A program made the translations under genes and the position numbers. A stretch of DNA of 64,000 nucleotides from CAIVAT01 sp964387205 (GTDB taxonomy: Bacteria > Bacteroidota > Bacteroidia > Bacteroidales > FEN-979): contig CAYLVY010000004.1 of assembly GCA_964387205.1 (NCBI GenBank), forward strand, positions 11,134 to 75,133. The letters are read 5' to 3'. Under the pieces are notes generated by a model. It saw nothing but the letters and a program-made list of their open reading frames with translations. It ran no database searches and had not been told where the DNA came from. This document shows positions 60,203 through 64,000 of this stretch, one piece after another (position 1 is the first letter of the stretch; every line of letters begins with the position of its first letter).

Positions 60203-62232
60203 CCCGATGAAGGGCCTTTGGGATTATCAGCAGGGCTGTTTTTATAGTAATCACTGCCATACCAATCGTGACACCACTCCCACACATTTCCGCTCATGTC
60301 GGACAACCCCTGTTCGTTGGACTTTTTTTGCCCCACCGGATGGGTCTTCGACCCTGAATTGCCATTATACCATGCCACCTCCTCCAGGTTATCGCTTCCG
60401 CTGTACGTATATCCCCTTCCCTTGCTGCCCCCCCTGGCCGCATACTCCCATTCTGCTTCGGTAGGAAGGCGGTATTTCTTACCTGTCATGTTGTTTAACT
60501 TTTTAATGAAGTCCTGAATATCATTCCAGGATACTTGCTCCACCGGACATTGATCGCAGTTTTTAAAATGTGATGGATTATTTCTCATGACGGCCCGCCA
60601 TTGCCGTTGCGTCACCTCCGTCTTACCCAAATAAAAATCATCGACCCTTACCCGATGCACCGGTTTCTCATCATCCGATCCCTGGTTACTGCCCATGCTG
60701 AAGGTACCTCCCTCTACGAAAACCATCTCCATGTCGAGCCCGGCGGTCTCCTCCGTATAATTGGCTGAGATGGTCAAAGTAAACCGGGCGATGCCTCCGG
60801 GCTTTATTTCCACCTCTTTCTCCTGCTTCTTCCCCTCCTTTTCTATCCTCAGCCGGTGGGTGCCGAAAGTGAGGCTGCCCGAGTAAGGGAGGTTGCCGGC
60901 AGGCTTCCCGTCGATGAAGAGTGCCGCCCCCGCCGTTCCCTCCACCTCCACCATCATTCCACTTTGCAGGGCTGTGCTGATTTCGCTGGCCTGGCCGTCG
61001 GCAATGGTAACCTTTTCGGTGGCGGTGGCGTGGCCCGCAAGGGTTATCTCGGCAGTGTAGTCGCCGATGAGCAGGTCTTTCAGGGTCAGGGGGGTTTTGC
61101 CCACCTCTTTGCCATTGAGCTTTACAGTCGCATCGAAGGGGTTGGTGATGATCCGCAGCGTTCCGGTGATGGGTTCGGGTTTCAGGGCGACGTTCAGCGG
61201 GGTTCCCACGGCAACGGTGCTCTTTCGCATGGCCGGCCGGTGCTTGTCAAGTTTGGCTTCGAAGGTATAAACACCCGGGTTGAGCCTTCCCTGCCACGTT
61301 CCGGTTCCTTTTTTGGTTTCATTAATGTAAATATCGCCCGGCGGTTCGGATGACAGTTTCACTTCGGCAAAGGTCGGGTTCATCGGCACCTCCAACGTTT
61401 TTTGCTCTCCGGCAGATATTGAAAACCGGTGGGTGGTGGTTTCGTACATATCGAGGCTCAGTGTCAGGGTATGGTCGCCCGATTTCACCATGTCGAGTTT
61501 GCAGGGGCTGGTTTTTCCGGTCGGCATGTTGTCCAGGCTTACCGTTGCCCCGCTTTCGGGTACGGTGGTCACGGTGACCGTGCCAAAATCGGGTTTCAGC
61601 GGGATGGTGATCACTTTCCGGTTGCTGCCGGAGATCAGCTCCGCTACCCCGGCTTCCGGCAGGTAGAGTTCCCGGGATAGTCGCCATGTATATCGCCCCA
61701 CCGGGAGTTCACTCTGGTAAGGCGTTTTACCTGCCGCGTTGTCGTTCAGGTAAAGGTCAGCCCCGGAGGGCTCGCTGGTAATGACAAGCCATTGGGTTTC
61801 GATTTCGGGAGGGGTAACGGAAATATCCACCTTTCCGGTAACCAGCACCATTTCATAGACCACGCCGGATTCAATGGGTTCGGGATACTCCTGATTACGC
61901 AACACCCCAAGCCGGGAGTGCTTGATGGTCAACACCCGCGCTCCCCTTGGCACATAGACCCAAATCTCGCCGGTTTTGTTCTCAGTGGCCACCAGGCCGA
62001 TGGAACCGCCTTCAAATTCAAAACCGGTTTCGGTGGTCACCACCTTGACCAAAGCGGCTTTTTCGCCGTTTTTATCCTCTTTCGGATAATGAACGCGGGC
62101 GTCGAGGTCGTTGGTCAATTGCCGGAAAGATTTCACGGAAATCAACTGCGAAAGCGCTTCCGGATTGGCGACAATTATCAGCAATAGGATAAGATAGGAA
62201 CGAAAAGTCAGGTTAAAAATGCGCCCGGTCAT
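60073..62232 (-). CDS. DGR target: secreted PEGA-repeat protein with C-terminal FGE-like domain
   Basis: 719 residues. Signal peptide to about ALSQ; N-terminal adaptor; five or so PEGA beta-domains (about 150-480) marked by LYLNDNAAGKTPYQSELPVG, SLDNMPTGKTSP, KLNGKEVGKTPLTLKDL and FIDGKPAGNLPY; then a formylglycine-generating-enzyme-like (C-type lectin fold) domain (about 505-719) with FSMGSNQG, KTEVTQRQWRAVM, RLPTEAEWEYAARGG and MSGNVWEWCHDWY. The variable residues lie in the last 43 positions. Most likely a surface binding protein displayed on a PEGA stalk, not an active sulfatase-modifying enzyme. Confidence 0.92.
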   Translation of the reverse strand: MTGRIFNLTFRSYLILLLIIVANPEALSQLISVKSFRQLTNDLDARVHYPKEDKNGEKAALVKVVTTETGFEFEGGSIGLVATENKTGEIWVYVPRGARVLTIKHSRLGVLRNQEYPEPIESGVVYEMVLVTGKVDISVTPPEIETQWLVITSEPSGADLYLNDNAAGKTPYQSELPVGRYTWRLSRELYLPEAGVAELISGSNRKVITIPLKPDFGTVTVTTVPESGATVSLDNMPTGKTSPCKLDMVKSGDHTLTLSLDMYETTTHRFSISAGEQKTLEVPMNPTFAEVKLSSEPPGDIYINETKKGTGTWQGRLNPGVYTFEAKLDKHRPAMRKSTVAVGTPLNVALKPEPITGTLRIITNPFDATVKLNGKEVGKTPLTLKDLLIGDYTAEITLAGHATATEKVTIADGQASEISTALQSGMMVEVEGTAGAALFIDGKPAGNLPYSGSLTFGTHRLRIEKEGKKQEKEVEIKPGGIARFTLTISANYTEETAGLDMEMVFVEGGTFSMGSNQGSDDEKPVHRVRVDDFYLGKTEVTQRQWRAVMRNNPSHFKNCDQCPVEQVSWNDIQDFIKKLNNMTGKKYRLPTEAEWEYAARGGSKGRGYTYSGSDNLEEVAWYNGNSGSKTHPVGQKKSNEQGLSDMSGNVWEWCHDWYGSDYYKNSPADNPKGPSSGAFRVIRGGSWYLYADYCRSARRINNGPGYRNGNLGFRLVFIP

Positions 62233-62256
62233 AGGAAAAAGATAGATGATCTAAGG

Positions 62257-62264
62257 CAAAAGTA
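62257..62264 (-). promoter_or_regulatory. -7 element for the DGR target (and perhaps the whole DGR)
   Basis: On the minus strand TACTTTTG, matching TAnnTTTG, 24 bp before the target ATG. No good promoter is visible between the target stop and the accessory gene, so read-through into the RT cassette is possible. Confidence 0.55.
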
Positions 62265-62348
62265 TAAAAATTGAATAATTATTGGCGTAGAGTGTGTGTT
62301 TAATTTTCATCTGTTTACGTCTTTCGGCAAAAGCAGGTACAACCCATA

Positions 62349-62381
62349 AGACCTTCCAGGTTTTTGAAACCTGGAAGGTCT
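62349..62381. repeat. Perfect 15-bp palindromic REP-like element
   Basis: Arms of 15 bp (AGACCTTCCAGGTTT and its exact complement) around a 3-base loop. A palindrome of this sequence type recurs in intergenic DNA of Bacteroidota, from memory. It could act as a bidirectional terminator for the end of this region. Confidence 0.6.
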
Positions 62382-62502
62382 CAGAACGGATAGTATATGC
62401 TCTCCTTCAGCACACCACAGAAACTTAAAGGGAGCCGGGAGGCGATCAGTGGTGCGTAGGAGCGGGTGTGCAGGCTGAAGCCGGAGTATGAGAGCGCGTG
62501 GT

Positions 62503-62683
62503 GATTTTCACCGCGATTCAGATTGGGATGTTTTGATACTGGTTGAAAAAGAAAAAGTTACATGGGAAGATGAACAAAAATTCTGACATCAGCTTTATGA
62601 CATGAGAAAAAAAATCGAGTGAATCACTGGATGCTGCAAAATTGCTGGCGAATCATGAACAATGGTCAGCATGTTCGAATAGA
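62503..62683 (+). pseudogene. Decayed MNT nucleotidyltransferase / HEPN toxin-antitoxin remnant
   Basis: Two short coding-like pieces in one frame-broken stretch. Bases 62503-62583 read RDSDWDVLILVEKEKVTWED, the DxD core of minimal nucleotidyltransferases. Bases 62606-62683 read ESLDAAKLLANHEQWSACSN, the opening helices of HEPN-domain proteins. Stops and frame changes interrupt both, and the flanking domains are missing, so this is a relic of the MNT-HEPN pair. Confidence 0.45.
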
Positions 62684-63042
62684 AGTGTATTTATTTTAAT
62701 AGAGAGTTATATCCTCGAATAATCAGCTTTTTTTATTCTGTATCTGATAAGGAAGCGACCCTTGATCCAGTTGAGTAATTGCTGGTTTTGGTTCTGATTA
62801 TTCATGGGCTGATAAAATCTTTATTATATGATCACTAATGTAAATTCATACGGATATCCTTTATATCTGTTTAACAAAACGGACAGGTAACGTTCACCCC
62901 ACCTGCGAATAAAGAGTCGGCTAAAACTTCTGAAATAAAACCACATTTCAGGCATTTGCATTAAAAAATAGCTTTTACTGTTATTTGATAATAGAAAATT
63001 GATTAGTCACTTTCGTACACCACGCCATAGTTTGGCTTACTC
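62684..63042. other. AT-rich intergenic stretch before the transposase
   Basis: No gene, RNA or clear repeat is recognised. The left end of the insertion sequence should lie here, but without the right end (beyond the window) the terminal repeats cannot be defined. Confidence 0.5.
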
Positions 63043-63990
63043 ATGATGTTACTTTGCATGAAAAAAGACATGAATACATTGGTTTTTACTCAGCGGTTTC
63101 CCGATGAAACTGCATGCAGAGAGCATTACAGGGATATGCGGATCAAGCAAGGCCTGACCTGCAAGAAGTGTGGTGGCACCAGCCATTTCTGGCTGGCTTG
63201 CAAAGGGCAATTTGAGTGTAAGGTCTGTCATTTTCGTACTACGTTAAGAAGTGGGACGGTGATGGAACATTCACATTTATCATTCAGGGTCTGGTACTTG
63301 GCGATATTATTCATGACTGCTACAAAAAAAGGCATTTCAGCATGTGAGATGCAGCGCCAGCTTGGGTATAAAAGGTATAAAACGGTGTGGTCCCTGATGC
63401 ATCGGATCAGAACCTTAATGGGTAAAAGAGATGATCTATATTCTCTGACTGGAATGATCGAGTTTGATGAGGGGTTCTTTGAAATAGCAACACCAGACAA
63501 GGAACGAAAAAATCTGAAACGTGGCAAAGGCAGCCAGCGGCAGGAAGATGTTGGTGTATTGGCAGAATCAACCCCGTTAGTGGACATTAACACTGGAATT
63601 GAAACTAAACATTGTAGATATTTCAAAATGAAGGTTTTAGATTCTCAAAAATCAGAATCGGTTAATACTCTTTTTCAGGAGAACGTCACATCTGACAGTG
63701 TTGCATTCACTGACCAGGGGAAAAACTATCAGGATCTCCATAAGTTTGTCGATATGCATATCACCGAAAAATCATCAAAAAATACGACGAAAACCACGCT
63801 TAAATGGGCTCACATTGCGATCAGCAACGCTAAAAGAACTTTTCTTGGTGTCTATCATAAAATGAGCACAGATTACTTACAAAACTATCTTAACGAATTT
63901 GCTTACAAACTGAATCGGAGAAACTTCGCTGACTTATTCGAAAGGGTAATTATAGCTGCTGTTTTTCCTTACTGGTACAAAAGTGCTTAA
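63043..63990 (+). mobile_element. IS1595-family transposase
   Basis: 315 residues from ATG at 63043; ATGs at 63058 and 63070 are alternatives. N-terminal zinc ribbon (CKKCGG, then CKVCH), then the ISXO2-like catalytic domain: MIEFDEGFFE, VAFTDQGKNYQDL, and NAKRTFLGVYHKMSTDYLQNYLNEFAYKLNRR near the end. The gene looks intact; the right terminus of the element lies beyond the window. AT-rich flanks and nearby gene relics indicate an integration-prone region. Confidence 0.9.
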
Positions 63991-64000
63991 TCAATTTTTT

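Noticed and set aside
60073..62232. Active formylglycine-generating enzyme
   Set aside because: The catalytic cysteine pair cannot be identified with confidence, PEGA repeats and the DGR variable region at the tip point to a binding role, and no sulfatase is nearby.

Overview
The window reads as a chromosomal scaffold from an anaerobic Bacteroidota bacterium, most likely Bacteroidales or Marinilabiliales. The support is repeated TAnnTTTG (-7) promoter elements, a type IX secretion C-terminal domain, an UpxY/NusG-type antiterminator at the head of a polysaccharide locus, a TonB receptor with a carboxypeptidase-regulatory-like domain, and anaerobic enzymes such as a tungsten-type aldehyde:ferredoxin oxidoreductase. 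Three runs of exactly ten N mark assembly gaps, so this is a draft or metagenome assembly.

Layout. 1-2.8 kb: end of an acyltransferase gene, the ribosome-assembly GTPase EngB, and a two-gene biotin carrier/carboxyltransferase operon on the minus strand. 2.9-21.2 kb: one long exopolysaccharide operon holding an antiterminator, nucleotide-sugar dehydrogenase, flippase, polymerase/ligase, six glycosyltransferases, DUF362 protein, CapK-like adenylating enzyme, frameshifted bi-domain oxidoreductase, heparinase-like protein, exosortase and WecA-like initiating transferase. It faces a Wzi-like outer-membrane protein gene. 23-31 kb: a three-repeat helical protein, a membrane protein, a biotin-less carboxyltransferase (transcarboxylase 5S type), the aldehyde oxidoreductase, a beta-carbonic anhydrase and proline-pathway PruA.

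31.3-43.2 kb is a single operon for tungstate/molybdate capture and pyranopterin cofactor synthesis. It holds a ModE-like regulator, WtpA-type binding protein, a lipoprotein, a T9SS-secreted protein, a TonB receptor, a secreted protein with a duplicated SUOX-like fold, permease, ATPase, MoeA, a short MoaA, MoaC and a MOSC-MogA fusion. It probably supplies the aldehyde oxidoreductase. 43.3-46.3 kb: two lipoproteins. 46.4-51.6 kb: a stressosome module (STAS, RsbR, RsbS, RsbT, HATPase-SpoIIE phosphatase) ending in a hybrid histidine kinase that itself starts with an RsbT-like domain. 51.7-53.9 kb: atypical thioredoxin, thioredoxin reductase and Mrp ATPase. 53.9-56.0 kb: an arsR-trx-arsF-arsG-arsC operon on the minus strand.

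The most striking system is at 58.3-62.2 kb: a complete diversity-generating retroelement (DGR) on the minus strand. Its target is a secreted protein with PEGA repeats and a C-terminal formylglycine-enzyme-like (C-type lectin fold) domain, whose last 130 bp are the variable region. An HRDC-type accessory gene, a DGR reverse transcriptase and a template repeat follow. Template and variable regions differ at 17 of 130 positions, and all 17 are adenines of the template (coding sense), changing 12 codons, nearly all AAY. A 16-bp element with partly matching outer arms sits beside the template and beside the variable region in opposite orientation, enclosing the accessory-RT cassette. The window ends with REP-like palindromes, a decayed nucleotidyltransferase/HEPN toxin-antitoxin remnant and an IS1595-type transposase.
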